This document shows positions 44,289 through 54,437 of a DNA stretch of 64,000 bases, piece after piece. Positions within the stretch are counted from its first letter, which is position 1; each line of letters begins with the position of its first letter. The translations under genes were made by a program, and so were the position numbers. The stretch is from Vagococcus fessus. GTDB lineage: Bacteria > Bacillota > Bacilli > Lactobacillales > Vagococcaceae. The notes under the pieces are model-generated. The model did not search any database, was not told where the DNA came from, and was given only the letters and a program-made list of their open reading frames with translations. The stretch is taken from assembly GCF_003987565.1 (NCBI RefSeq), contig NZ_NGJY01000002.1:496001-560000 (forward strand). Reading direction: 5' to 3'.

Positions 44289-45107
44289 CTACTTTTTCAT
44301 TTCAGGTACATTTGGTGCAATAACCGAGTTAGAAAAGGCATTGACCCGTTCTACACGGACATTTTTTTTGCTACTTTCAATCCAAACAAACCAAGCTGGA
44401 ATATAGACATTTTTTCCTCTAACTGTAAAAATACGAGTATATGCCAATTGAGTATCTGTAATTGTCGACTCTGACGGGATACGATTACTCATATAAAGCG
44501 TTTCAATCGCTTCTCTTTCAGATATTACCGGTTGTTTTTCACGCAAAGGCTCAATTTCTTTTAAATGACTTTGAGTAAATGTTTCTATGATTAAATCATC
44601 TTTAGTCATTTTGGATAATTCGATATTCAACTCACTTGTTTCATCATAAAAAGGAATTTTTTCAAAGACTTGGGAAAAGACCATATTACTATTATCCGAA
44701 GCTGGACGGTTAAAGAATTCATAGTCTTTCCCTTTATAAAGCTGTTTGTTACCATCTTTAAAACGAGTTAAGTCTTTCTCTAGTTGCTTCGCTTTAATAG
44801 GTTCTTCATATACGACATCTTGTGTTCTAACAAAACGTTGACTATCTTGAGTTGTATCATTTTTCATCTCTTTTTTAAAATCTGTTGTGGTTGCACTTAA
44901 ATAATACCCTTCAACAATCTCATCCGAAAAAACATCTTTTTCCGTTGTGATTTTATCGTATTTTAGACGCGTTTCAATATCTGCTACAGAGTTCAAATCG
45001 ACCCCCGTATTCACCGTATCTCTTCCTTGTTGAAAGCTGAAAAGTAAGAAGAGGTTTAGACCTAAAAAAGCACAGAGAAAAATAATTTCAATTCGTTTAA
45101 AATCCAT
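44289..45107 (-). CDS. walI: two-component system regulatory protein WalI/YycI
   Basis: This 272-residue protein has one N-terminal transmembrane helix (IEIIFLCAFLGLNLFLLFS) and an extracytoplasmic domain ending in VNAFSNSVIAP. YycI and YycH bind the WalK sensor and control its activity. Its ATG shares one base with the stop of walH (TAATG), which supports co-translation. Length is typical. Confidence 0.92.
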   Translation of the reverse strand: MDFKRIEIIFLCAFLGLNLFLLFSFQQGRDTVNTGVDLNSVADIETRLKYDKITTEKDVFSDEIVEGYYLSATTTDFKKEMKNDTTQDSQRFVRTQDVVYEEPIKAKQLEKDLTRFKDGNKQLYKGKDYEFFNRPASDNSNMVFSQVFEKIPFYDETSELNIELSKMTKDDLIIETFTQSHLKEIEPLREKQPVISEREAIETLYMSNRIPSESTITDTQLAYTRIFTVRGKNVYIPAWFVWIESSKKNVRVERVNAFSNSVIAPNVPEMKK

Positions 45108-46405
45108 TACTCTCCCACCCCTTTTTCTAACATCTTACTCACGTCACTCAAACTTTCCCACTTGTCCTTCAACTTAATATACCATTCTGGTACTAAATCT
45201 ACGACCTGTTTTGTTTCTTGGTTGGCTTCCCATGTATAGCCAATCTGAAGTCCTTGGATATCTTTAACATCTATCCCTTTGAGTTGTAGTTTTTCAATAA
45301 TTTTATCGGTACTTTCTAACACAACTTCTTCTTCCGATGGTATTGGAACTTGAATTGTTTCTTGATTAGTTGAGATTCTAATATTTTTATTTTCTCTTGA
45401 AATATCCATTCTACCCTTACCGTTATCACTAAAAATAGGATACCCCTCAACATAATTACGATAAGTTACACGATTAGGTGTACCTTCAAAATAACGAATC
45501 GTTCCCAAAGCATTACCCGTATTTTTTAAATAGAAGAATGTGTCTTCATAAATCGTATCCGTTCCTAAATCACGTGCTTTTTCACTATCAAAACGACTGT
45601 TAAATCTAACCTCACCTGTATCGTACATAATATCAAGAGTCCCACCTTCAGCATTCATCAAGCTTACATTTTTACTGGCTTTATGGTCATCATTCGAAAA
45701 AACTTCTTGAGTATCATCGAAAAAGGCTTTTGAAAACATAGTGTAGGACTGGGTCGCTACAATATAACTGTATTTTTTTAACGTAATATCATTTTTAAAC
45801 TCATAATAAACTGGTAAATCCATTTTAGGGTTATCTACTGGTAAGAAACGATTGCCTTCTTTTCTTAAAATATCTTTTACTTCACTTGGATCCCCTAACA
45901 ATTCAGTTTGATAAATTTGATTATTCTCATTATCAATAAAATGAATATGATTATCTGAAAATGAAACAAGAATACGTCTAAATGTCACATCTTTCTTAAT
46001 ATGTGAGGGGACCTCTTTCTCGTTAATCTTCAAATAATAAGCGAGTGAAAGCGAGCTTGACATAGATAAATCAAAAGATCCTTTAATCAAATGAGGATCT
46101 ATTTTTTTTCTAGACTTCTCAACAGGTAATTCATCACCCATTCTTTCAAAAAGTTCTTTACTCATACTTTGAATAAGACTTTCCTTACTACTGTAGTAAT
46201 GATCACCTTTACTGTCGTGATACACTAATTTAACAGGTAAGAACACATCTTTAGGTTGTTTCATATTTGCAATTTGTTCCGATTTGTTAACAGGTTGTTC
46301 TTCTATCTTACTCCCTGAATTTGTCCAAAGTTTCCAAGAGAGGAACAGACTAAGGGCAATCATCAAAAATAAAGTATAACGAATTAATTTTCCGATTAGT
46401 TTCAC
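45107..46405 (-). CDS. walH: two-component system regulatory protein WalH/YycH
   Basis: From the GTG at 46405 the protein is 432 residues; this start overlaps the walK stop by one base and is ten bases after AGGAGG, while the TTG at 46414 abuts that site. It has one N-terminal transmembrane helix (IRYTLFLMIALSLFLSW) and a large extracytoplasmic YycH domain. It partners YycI in restraining or activating WalK in the membrane. Confidence 0.92.
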   Translation of the reverse strand: MKLIGKLIRYTLFLMIALSLFLSWKLWTNSGSKIEEQPVNKSEQIANMKQPKDVFLPVKLVYHDSKGDHYYSSKESLIQSMSKELFERMGDELPVEKSRKKIDPHLIKGSFDLSMSSSLSLAYYLKINEKEVPSHIKKDVTFRRILVSFSDNHIHFIDNENNQIYQTELLGDPSEVKDILRKEGNRFLPVDNPKMDLPVYYEFKNDITLKKYSYIVATQSYTMFSKAFFDDTQEVFSNDDHKASKNVSLMNAEGGTLDIMYDTGEVRFNSRFDSEKARDLGTDTIYEDTFFYLKNTGNALGTIRYFEGTPNRVTYRNYVEGYPIFSDNGKGRMDISRENKNIRISTNQETIQVPIPSEEEVVLESTDKIIEKLQLKGIDVKDIQGLQIGYTWEANQETKQVVDLVPEWYIKLKDKWESLSDVSKMLEKGVGE

Positions 46406-48228
46406 TAGCCCCAATCCTCCTCTTCGAATGCTTCATAAGGTAAAGAAATATAGAATGTTGAGCCTTTACCTTCTTTACTCTCAGCCCAAATCGTTCCACC
46501 ATGATCTTGAATAACTTCTTTTGAAATAGCAAGACCTAAACCAGAGCCCCCCATTGCACGAGAACGCGCTTTATCCACTCGGAAGAAACGGTCAAAGATG
46601 CGTTTCACATCTTTTTGAGGAATTCCCATACCTTGATCTGAAATACTAATAATAACGTTATTATGTGTTTCTAATAATGTACAGGTTACTTCTCCACCAT
46701 CTGGCGAGTATTTTAGAGCGTTATTCATAATGTTATCTAATACTTGAATGATTTTATCTGGATCTACCTCTAACCAAATTGTACGTAACGTAAATTCACG
46801 ACGAATGCTATAATTTTTATTTTCATTAGCAATCACCATATCAAAACGGTCTAATACAAAATTAAGAAGCTCATTCAAATTGACAAATTCTAACTGTAAC
46901 GGACTCTTCTGCGCATCCATACGTGACAAATTAAGTAAATCATTAATCATACGAATCATACGATCCGTTTCGACTAACGAAACACTGATAAATCGTGGTG
47001 CAATCTCTGGGTCTTCCCAGGCACCATCTGATAATGCCTCTAAATAACTGCGCATACTTGTCAGTGGTGTTCGTAATTCATGAGATACATTCGACACGAA
47101 TGCACGACGTTCACGTTCATTTTTTTCTTGCTCCGTGACATCATGGAGCACACAAACTAACCCACTAATAAAGCCTGATTCACGTCGAATCATCGCATAA
47201 TCAGCTTTCAAAATCGTAGCATCTTCTTCTGATTCTGGATTAACATGAATCATTTTCTCCGCTTGTCCTTCTAATAACTCACGTAATGTATAGTCTTCAT
47301 GAATATCTAAAAGTTCTAGTATTGATTTTCCAATGGTTTGCTCTTGAGTTGTTTCTAACAGCAACAATGCTTTTTCATTAATGATAACAACATTACCCCG
47401 ACGATCTGTCGCAATAACCCCGTCTGTCATATGTGATAACACACTGTCTAGCCTGTGCCGCTCAGATTCAAGTGTTTCTTGAGCTTCTCCTACACGAGCA
47501 GATAGTTCATTAAACGTTTGAGCGAGTTGCCCCAGCTCATCTTGTCCGTGAACTTCAAGTTCGCCAGTATAATCTCCTTGAGCAATTTTAAGTGCTTGCT
47601 GCTGCATCTCTCCAATTGGTTTCGTTATGGTTCTTGCTACTAAAAGAGCGACTGCTAGCGAAATCGACATCGCTATCATTGACGCAGAAAAGAAAAGTAA
47701 GGTTGTATTACTAACTTCATTGTATTTACTCTCAATATCGCTTTTCACATAAAGCCCACCAATAACGGCATCACCTGCAGGAGATCTAATTTGCTGGACA
47801 TTAATATAGACACGCCGATTAGTTGCCGGGTCATTTTGTTCTTTACGCTTTTCTGTAAAATCATTTAAAGCTGCAATATCATTTTTCTTACCAACCATAT
47901 TCTGTTGATTTGCATCACTTGTTGCACGAACAATTCCTTTATCATCAACTACTCGCACTTCAAATACATCCCGTTTTGAGAACTCATTAACCGTTCTCTT
48001 CAACGTTATATCACCGTCGTCTCCCACTGATATTAACTCTGTACTCAAATTAGACGCTAATAGTTCCACCTGAGCATTCATCGTATCTTCAAAAGACGTG
48101 ATGGTATTTTTTTCCAATTCACGAATAAAAATAGCCCCGATGATTTCCACTGATATAAGAAGCAGTAGGACAAACACCATGGCTATTTTAAAATGAACGG
48201 ATTGGAAAAAATGAATTTTTTTCCGCAT
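46405..48228 (-). CDS. walK: cell-wall sensor histidine kinase WalK
   Basis: From the ATG at 48228, 6-7 bases after AGGAGAG, the protein is 607 residues. Order of parts: transmembrane helix (about 14-34), extracytoplasmic Cache-like sensor domain, second helix (about 180-203), HAMP, PAS, HisKA with VSHELRTPLTSM (phospho-acceptor His) and HATPase_c with the N box DNIMNNALKYS and G boxes DQGMGIPQ and GGSGLGLAI. WalK senses wall metabolism and phosphorylates WalR. Its stop overlaps the walH start. Confidence 0.96.
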   Translation of the reverse strand: MRKKIHFFQSVHFKIAMVFVLLLLISVEIIGAIFIRELEKNTITSFEDTMNAQVELLASNLSTELISVGDDGDITLKRTVNEFSKRDVFEVRVVDDKGIVRATSDANQQNMVGKKNDIAALNDFTEKRKEQNDPATNRRVYINVQQIRSPAGDAVIGGLYVKSDIESKYNEVSNTTLLFFSASMIAMSISLAVALLVARTITKPIGEMQQQALKIAQGDYTGELEVHGQDELGQLAQTFNELSARVGEAQETLESERHRLDSVLSHMTDGVIATDRRGNVVIINEKALLLLETTQEQTIGKSILELLDIHEDYTLRELLEGQAEKMIHVNPESEEDATILKADYAMIRRESGFISGLVCVLHDVTEQEKNERERRAFVSNVSHELRTPLTSMRSYLEALSDGAWEDPEIAPRFISVSLVETDRMIRMINDLLNLSRMDAQKSPLQLEFVNLNELLNFVLDRFDMVIANENKNYSIRREFTLRTIWLEVDPDKIIQVLDNIMNNALKYSPDGGEVTCTLLETHNNVIISISDQGMGIPQKDVKRIFDRFFRVDKARSRAMGGSGLGLAISKEVIQDHGGTIWAESKEGKGSTFYISLPYEAFEEEDWG

Positions 48229-48239
48229 CTCATTCTCTC

Positions 48240-48950
48240 CTAATCTTGTTCTGGATTTCTTAAGTAATACCCAACACCACGACGGGTCACAAGCCATGCT
48301 GGATGACTTGGGCTATCCTCAATTTTTTCACGTAAACGACGAACGGTTACATCGACTGTACGGACATCACCAAAGTAGTCATAGCCCCAAACAGTTTGAA
48401 GTAAATGTTCACGAGTCATTACTTGACCTAAATGTTTCCCTAAGTAATGTAGTAATTCGAACTCACGATGCGTCAATTCTATTTTTTCACCACGTTTTGA
48501 CACAATGTAAGCATCTGGATGAATCGTCAGAGCGCCAATTTCAAGCTCATTAACTTCTTCTTCTTCCTCAACTTGTTTTTGTGACGGTGACCCTTGACGT
48601 CGTAAATTAGCTTTAACACGCGCAATAAGCTCTCGGTTTGAGAATGGTTTCGTGACATAGTCATCTGCACCAAGCTCTAGCCCTAAGACTTTATCAATTT
48701 CAGAGTCTTTAGCTGTTACCATGATAATCGGCATATCAAAATTTTTACGGATTTCACGACATACTTCTAAACCATCAATTTTAGGTAACATTAAATCAAG
48801 AAGAACTAAGTCAGGTTCAACTTCTTTTACGACTTCTAAAGCTTCTTCACCATCATAAGCAGTAAAAACTTCATAGCCTTCTTTTGTTAAGTTAAATTTC
48901 ACTATATCGGAGATTGGCTTCTCATCATCAACAACTAATACTTTTTTCAT
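48240..48950 (-). CDS. walR: essential response regulator WalR
   Basis: This 236-residue OmpR-family regulator has a receiver domain with phospho-acceptor Asp52 ([11 protein letters not shown]) and Lys in VTKPFSN, and a C-terminal winged helix with the [12 protein letters not shown] recognition region. It controls cell-wall hydrolase genes and is essential in most Firmicutes. It heads the walRKHIJ operon; walK follows after 11 bases. Confidence 0.97.
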   Translation of the reverse strand: MKKVLVVDDEKPISDIVKFNLTKEGYEVFTAYDGEEALEVVKEVEPDLVLLDLMLPKIDGLEVCREIRKNFDMPIIMVTAKDSEIDKVLGLELGADDYVTKPFSNRELIARVKANLRRQGSPSQKQVEEEEEVNELEIGALTIHPDAYIVSKRGEKIELTHREFELLHYLGKHLGQVMTREHLLQTVWGYDYFGDVRTVDVTVRRLREKIEDSPSHPAWLVTRRGVGYYLRNPEQD

Positions 48951-49071
48951 AAATTTTTATCCTCCTCTTGCTACTTCAAAAAAATAATTCACAAGGTATT
49001 GCTTCTATTATACCCTATTTCAAGTTGAGATAAAACCTTAGCGCCCTAAAGCGCCACATCACGGTTTTTTC

Positions 49072-49557
49072 TTATATTTTTTCTAGCTCTAATAGTCTTT
49101 TTTTTAACTCACAACCACCTGCATACTCACCTAATTCACCCGATGATCGGATAACGCGGTGACAAGGTCTAATTAACAGTAAAGGATTCTTACCAACTGC
49201 TGTAGCGACAGCTCTAACTGAAGAGGGACAACCTATACTCTCTGCCAATTCTCCATAACTTATCGTCTTACTATACGGGATAGCGAGTAACCCTTGCCAT
49301 ACTTTCTCTTGAAAATCGGTTCCTTTTCCAACGGAACTGATAGGTAGGTCAATCGATTTTGATACCCCCTCTAAGTATTCATATACGGATTTTTTATAGA
49401 ATTGTATTTTTTCAGGCTCATCCCAGCTAGGCTGCTTTAAACTTTTAGATAGTCGGTAATTTTCAAATCTATGTTCCTCTCCTAAAAAGACTACACCTAT
49501 CTCGTCTACTACAAGTAAAAAAAACTCACCCCAAACATCTAAATGTTCTGCATACAT
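49072..49557 (-). CDS. ogt: methylated-DNA-protein-cysteine S-methyltransferase
   Basis: This 161-residue suicide repair protein removes alkyl groups from O6-methylguanine. The active-site motif PCHRV has Cys132, with the DNA-binding YGELAESIG and VGKNPLLLIRPCHR regions before it and the EYAGG loop after it. Length is typical of Ogt. It is transcribed on the minus strand just downstream of helD, beyond a terminator. Confidence 0.95.
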   Translation of the reverse strand: MYAEHLDVWGEFFLLVVDEIGVVFLGEEHRFENYRLSKSLKQPSWDEPEKIQFYKKSVYEYLEGVSKSIDLPISSVGKGTDFQEKVWQGLLAIPYSKTISYGELAESIGCPSSVRAVATAVGKNPLLLIRPCHRVIRSSGELGEYAGGCELKKRLLELEKI

Positions 49558-49576
49558 CTCTTTCCCTCTTTTCTAT

Positions 49577-49608
49577 AAAAAAAGATAGAACTTCTCAGTC
49601 CTATCTTT
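49577..49608 (-). terminator. terminator after helD
   Basis: AAAGATAG / CTATCTTT (49581-49588 and 49601-49608) with a 12-base loop is followed on the minus strand by a T-run. Confidence 0.7.
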
Positions 49609-49612
49609 CGTT

Positions 49613-51763
49613 TTATTTAATAAACGCTGATGGTTTTTGAATATAAGGTAAGTATAACTCATGCATCGCACGTGAACTTGCGGTATAAAGTAAATTCAAA
49701 TCATGCTGGCTGACAAAACGTTTTTCTGACGCATTATGAACCACCACACTATCAAATTCTAAGCCTTTAGCCAAATGAACTGGCATTACAAATTGGCGAG
49801 CACTTAAATCTAGCTTAGTCGAATCGGCAATTAACGTTAAGTTTTCTGGACTTCCTAAAGCTTTAAACACTTTATGGGCTTCCTTACTGTCTTTCGTTAA
49901 GATAACTTGGCGGTAATCTGATTTTAGACTAGCCATACGTTCTGCTAAGTATGAATAATACGCTGTTTCATCCGCTAATTCAACAAACTCAGGGTCTTTA
50001 CCCGGACGGTCAATCACCTCAACACCACTTTCATCACCACCTAATAAGTGCTTCATAAAGTGACTGATAGGTCCACTTGAACGGTATGATTTTAACAACT
50101 TCACTGATTTCACGTTGCGTGTGCCATCGGTGAAAAGTTCTTCCACACGGTCAAAACTCGTACCTTGAGCAAAGATCGATTGATAGCCATCTCCTACTAA
50201 TGTGAAGTTCGCTTCTCCGTATACTTTAGATAAGAAGTATAACTGTGCTTCAGTATAATCTTGAACCTCATCTAAAATAACAAATTTTGTTTTTTGACGT
50301 TGACGACTTTGAACCATCAAATGATTTAAGTACGCATATTCTGTCGCTTGATCTAGCGTAATCGGTGAAGATAACGGTAGGCCTGTCGCTAATAAATAAT
50401 GACTTTCTAAATCAATCCAGCTAAATGATGCAATGGCTTTGCGGACTGGCGCATAATAGTAATGAACTAATTTATTAATCGCCTTTTGAACGGCTTCTTC
50501 TTCCGTTGCCCCTTTTGATTTGGCGAACAACTGATTGTATTGGTCACTGCTTAAATTTTCAAACTCATTACGCCATTTCGGTTTACGGCTTTCCGTACGA
50601 ATGAATTTTTTCAACGCTTCTGACATTTTTTCTTGTAAGAACGTCAGCTTACGGTACAATTCCACATTACTTGGTAAAGACTGTAATGTTTGGTCCATCC
50701 ATTTCGCAGAAATAACCATTTCGTCTTCTAATTTCAAATCAATAAAATCAAGATGGTCAGGATTTAACTCTGCTACATATTCTTCAATCGCAATCATGTT
50801 GGACATCGAATCAATCGGACGACCGTCATACAGTTGTGATTCTAATTCTTCGATTTGATATTGCTTCCCTTTAGTCTTCATTAACTCACGGTATGTTAAT
50901 TGACGAGGATTCTTTTCACCTAAACTAGGCAGCACTTCTTCAATATATTTACTAAACATTGGATTCGGGGACAATAATAACACTTGCTCAGGTAGCAAGT
51001 TATCTTTGTAACGGTATAGCAAGTAAGCGATACGCTGTAAGACAGTTGACGTCTTCCCACTACCGGCAATCCCTTCCACAATAAGAACATCACTTTTCGT
51101 ATCACGAATAATAGCATTTTGCTCTTTTTGGATGGTGCTTGTAATATCCGTTAATTTAACTGATGACTCTTCGTTTAATACCTCTAATAACATGGGGTCT
51201 TCAATCGCTGTACTCGTATCAAAGAAATCGACTAATTTGTTTTTCTCAACTTTTAATTGACGACGATTTTTAAGGTCGACTGCAACCTCACCCATCGGCG
51301 CTTCATAAGTTGTTTGACCTAAACTATTTTCATAATACAGGTTAGCAATCGGCGAACGCCAATCGTAAACATACTGGATATGGTCCTCATCACTAAATCC
51401 TGCGACCCCAATATAAAACTGCTCCATCTCTTCTTCATCCGGATACTGTACATCTAACTTCGCAAAGTAAGGTCCTTCTAATAACTGTGCGATATTATTT
51501 TTCTGTTTCTCTAACCATTCACGTTTATAATTTAATTGAGCTAACTCTTGATTTTTCTGTTCCACTTGAATAAGCGACTCAAAACTATCTGCTGCTGATG
51601 AGTTATTCATTCTCACATCTTCAGATAGATTTTTTAAAAATAGGCGGGAATTTTCATCGGCCTCTTCTGACTCATTTGATACTCTATTTTTCATCGCAAG
51701 TAACTTCTCATATACATCTGATAAATAGCCTTGCTCTAGTTGCCAATCTTCATTTTTAGACAC
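49613..51763 (-). CDS. helD: UvrD/HelD-like RNA polymerase recycling helicase
   Basis: This 716-residue superfamily 1 protein starts at a GTG after AGGAGG. It has a coiled N-terminal arm (1-110), Walker A GIAGSGKTS near residue 233, the DEVQDYT Walker B, LLKSYRSSGPI motif IV and HLAKGLEFDSVVVHNA near the end. HelD-type proteins release stalled RNA polymerase rather than act as classical DNA helicases. Length agrees with the Bacillus subtilis family. Confidence 0.9.
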   Translation of the reverse strand: MSKNEDWQLEQGYLSDVYEKLLAMKNRVSNESEEADENSRLFLKNLSEDVRMNNSSAADSFESLIQVEQKNQELAQLNYKREWLEKQKNNIAQLLEGPYFAKLDVQYPDEEEMEQFYIGVAGFSDEDHIQYVYDWRSPIANLYYENSLGQTTYEAPMGEVAVDLKNRRQLKVEKNKLVDFFDTSTAIEDPMLLEVLNEESSVKLTDITSTIQKEQNAIIRDTKSDVLIVEGIAGSGKTSTVLQRIAYLLYRYKDNLLPEQVLLLSPNPMFSKYIEEVLPSLGEKNPRQLTYRELMKTKGKQYQIEELESQLYDGRPIDSMSNMIAIEEYVAELNPDHLDFIDLKLEDEMVISAKWMDQTLQSLPSNVELYRKLTFLQEKMSEALKKFIRTESRKPKWRNEFENLSSDQYNQLFAKSKGATEEEAVQKAINKLVHYYYAPVRKAIASFSWIDLESHYLLATGLPLSSPITLDQATEYAYLNHLMVQSRQRQKTKFVILDEVQDYTEAQLYFLSKVYGEANFTLVGDGYQSIFAQGTSFDRVEELFTDGTRNVKSVKLLKSYRSSGPISHFMKHLLGGDESGVEVIDRPGKDPEFVELADETAYYSYLAERMASLKSDYRQVILTKDSKEAHKVFKALGSPENLTLIADSTKLDLSARQFVMPVHLAKGLEFDSVVVHNASEKRFVSQHDLNLLYTASSRAMHELYLPYIQKPSAFIK

Positions 51764-51926
51764 GTTTTTTCCTCCTGCCAGATAATCTTACGAACAAATA
51801 ATTTTACGCTTTAAATTGAGATAAGTCAATTAATAGCCGCCACTTTTTGAAAAGGCTTTCCGGTTTGTTTCTCATTTACCCATTCTGTTATACTAATCCT
51901 ATACTTATGACAAAAGGAGCTTACTT

Positions 51927-52694
51927 ATGTACAGTCACTACGGGCCTTTATGCACGGCCGTTTATCATTTAACAAAACCCACTGGCTATTCTCTTAATGG
52001 CGATATCGGATATTACGCCGAAAGATTAGAAGGTATTACTGGTCCGATACTAGAAATCGGAGTTGGAACTGGTCGGATGTTCATTCCTTTATTAAAACAA
52101 GGCTTTAATATGATTGGTATTGACCAGTCAAAAGAAATGCTTAGCATATGCGAAGAAGAAGCCAAACGTGCCTCTTTTTCTCCCTCACTTATTTGTGACG
52201 ACTGGACGCATTACGCTGGACAGGAAACTTATGACGCCATTATTATTCCAACCTCAACTTTTTGTCTGTTACCTACAGAAGAAGATGCTACCAGAGCATT
52301 AAACCAACTTTACCGCTTGCTGGCGCCTGGTGGAAAACTAATATTAGACTTAGATTTACCTTTCTATCCCGAAGTGGGCGAAGTGATTACTTCTGTACAT
52401 CCTATTAACGACACATCAGGAATTACTTTAGAACGTAAAACATTAACTGTCGACTGGTTAGACCAAACGATTATGACTCATCTGACTTACCAAAAGTGGG
52501 AGAATGGACAGCTCACACAAACTGAACTACAGGAAATGATATTAAGGTGGTACGGGTTAACTGAATTTAAATTAAGACTTGAAGCAATCGGTTTTAAAAA
52601 CATTTCTCTTTCAGCTGATTATGACTTTGAAGAAGAACCTGTCGATGCCAATCAAACCATAACCTTCGAGGCCCTAAAAATAAGTAATGCATAA
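51927..52694 (+). CDS. class I SAM-dependent methyltransferase
   Basis: This 255-residue protein has a Rossmann-type methyltransferase fold: motif I ILEIGVGTGRMFIPL (residues about 41-55), an acidic residue after GIDQSKEM and the post-II segment YDAIIIPTSTFCLLP. A well-placed AAAGGAG precedes the ATG. Substrate is unknown; neighbours give no clue. It is not part of an operon. Confidence 0.85.
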   Translation: MYSHYGPLCTAVYHLTKPTGYSLNGDIGYYAERLEGITGPILEIGVGTGRMFIPLLKQGFNMIGIDQSKEMLSICEEEAKRASFSPSLICDDWTHYAGQETYDAIIIPTSTFCLLPTEEDATRALNQLYRLLAPGGKLILDLDLPFYPEVGEVITSVHPINDTSGITLERKTLTVDWLDQTIMTHLTYQKWENGQLTQTELQEMILRWYGLTEFKLRLEAIGFKNISLSADYDFEEEPVDANQTITFEALKISNA

Positions 52695-52813
52695 CTTTAT
52701 ACTATTTTTTCTAAATTTCACAAACAAATCACTACACTTTTACTAGAAAATAAGTTAAAGTTATATTAGTATTATTGTTTAATTGTAATAACTACAAACA
52801 AGGAGGAACTGTT

Positions 52814-54163
52814 ATGAAAGTTATTGTTTTAGGTTCATCACATGGCGGCTATGAAGCTGTCGAAGAATTATTACTAACTCATCCAGATGCTACTATCCAG
52901 TGGTATGAAAAGGGCGATTTTATTTCGTTCATGGGTTGAGGCACTCAAATGTATCTTGAAGGTGTTGTCAAAGACGTAAATTCAATTCGTTATATGACCG
53001 CTGAAGAGATGGAAAAGCGCGGGGTCCGCGTCTTCACAAACCAAGAAATTATCAAATTAGAAGCTGATAAGCATCAAGTCCAAGTTATGGATCACATCTC
53101 TGGTGAGGTTCGTACAGAGGATTATGATAAAATCATCTTAAGTCCAGGGGCTAACCCATTTATCTTGCCTGTTCCAGGTAACGATTTACAAAATATTGAA
53201 ACAATGAGAGGCCGTCAAGACACAATTGATTTACGTCTTAAATCGGTTGATCCTGATATTCAAAACGTAACCGTTATTGGTAGTGGTTATATCGGTATCG
53301 AAGCTGCTGAAGCATTTGCTATGGCAGGTAAAAACGTAACACTTATCGATATCATCAAGCGCCCTCTTGGGGTTTACCTTGATAAACCATTCACTGACGT
53401 TTTAGAAAAAGAAATGACAGAAAACGGCATCACATTAGCTATGGGCGAATCTGTCGTTCAATTCAAAGGTGATGACAAAGTTACTTCTGTTGTAACTGAT
53501 AAAAACGAATACCCTGCTGATTTAGTCGTTATGTCTGCTGGCGTACGTCCAAACACAGCTTGGTTAAAAGACTCTGTTGAATTATTACCAAACGGTATGA
53601 TTAAAACAGACGAATATATGAGAACAAGTGAACCTGACGTGTTTGCAGTTGGAGATTCAACATTAATCCAATACAACCCAGGTAACACAGCAGTTAACAT
53701 CTCACTAGCAACAAATGCGCGTCGTCAAGGTCGCTTTGCTGCTAAAAACTTAGTAGAAGCTAACCATCCATTCCAAGGCGTTCAAGGCTCTTCAGCATTA
53801 CGCGTCTTCGATTATAAATTTGCTTCAACTGGTTTAAATGACCAAATGGCTGAAAAATTAGGGATTGAAATTGCCTCTGTTTTCTTAGATCAAGATACTT
53901 TAATGGACTTTGTTCCAGGTAGTATGAAAGAACGTGTTATGTTCAAATTAGTGTATGATCCAAAAACACATGTGATTTTAGGTGCGCAAATTATGTCAAA
54001 AGCTGACTTAACTGCAAACATCAATGCTATTTCAATCGCTATTCAAACTAAATTTACGATTGAGCAATTAGCTTACGCTGATTTCTTCTTCCAACCAGAA
54101 ATTGGTACACCATGGAACTTATTAAACATGGCTGGTTTGAAAGCAATCGAACAAGAACGTTAA
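52814..54163 (+). CDS. npr: NADH peroxidase with in-frame UGA at the catalytic Cys42 codon
   Basis: The complete frame runs for 449 codons from an ATG seven bases after AGGAGG. It closely resembles E. faecalis Npr: [14 protein letters not shown] (FAD site, residues 7-20), [10 protein letters not shown] (30-39), [13 protein letters not shown] and [11 protein letters not shown]. The only interruption is TGA at 52937-52939, which is codon 42, the position of the redox Cys-sulfenic acid (SCG in E. faecalis; here G-UGA-G). No other lesion is seen. Either Sec replaces Cys or this is a recent nonsense allele giving a 41-residue fragment and an orphan downstream frame. It reduces hydrogen peroxide with NADH in cytosol if functional. 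Confidence 0.85.
52937..52974 (+). other. candidate SECIS-like hairpin after the in-frame UGA
   Basis: Two alternative foldings are visible by hand. One places TCTTGA (52954-52959) against TCAA(A)GA (52968-52974, one bulged A) around the loop AGGTGTTG, which carries a GGU 22-24 bases after the UGA, similar in spacing to the E. coli fdhF element. The other pairs GGCAC and TCAA (52940-52944 and 52945-52948) with GTGTT and TTGA, plus UGA/UCA at the base. No folding programme was used, so this is a proposal. Confidence 0.35.
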
Positions 54164-54174
54164 TTTTACATTTA

Positions 54175-54216
54175 AAAAACAGAGACAAGTCTTACAACTT
54201 GTTTCTGTTTTTTTAT
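54175..54216 (+). terminator. terminator after npr
   Basis: AAACAGAGACAAGT pairs with ACTTGTTTCTGTTT (54177-54190 and 54197-54210; a wobble-type mismatch in the middle) followed by TTTTTT. It directly follows the npr stop codon. Confidence 0.85.
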
Positions 54217-54380
54217 TTTGAGAAGCACGGTCATAATTTTATCACACTTTCTTTCATGATTCGTTACACCTTCATCTCACTTTATACTAACTCCTTCTCT
54301 ATTATAAGAGATGTAGCTAATGCTAATAAATTGATTTTCTAAACTCCCCTGTTTAGATTTCCCTTACTAATTTTAAAACG

Positions 54381-54416
54381 AAAAAAGCAGCCCACTTTAG
54401 AAGTGAGCTGCTTTTT
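54381..54416. terminator. hairpin between npr and tRNA-Lys
   Basis: GCAGCCCACTT / AAGTGAGCTGC (54387-54397 and 54401-54411) with a three-base loop, flanked by A- and T-runs, can end minus-strand transcription coming from the tRNA gene; it pairs slightly better as minus-strand RNA. Confidence 0.7.
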
Positions 54417-54437
54417 AGTGTCTTAATTATAAATTTA

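Noticed and set aside
52937-52939. UGA as tryptophan (alternative genetic code)
   Set aside because: Other genes use TGG for Trp and TGA as normal stop (for example feoA-type and surface genes), and the position aligns with Cys rather than Trp in the family.
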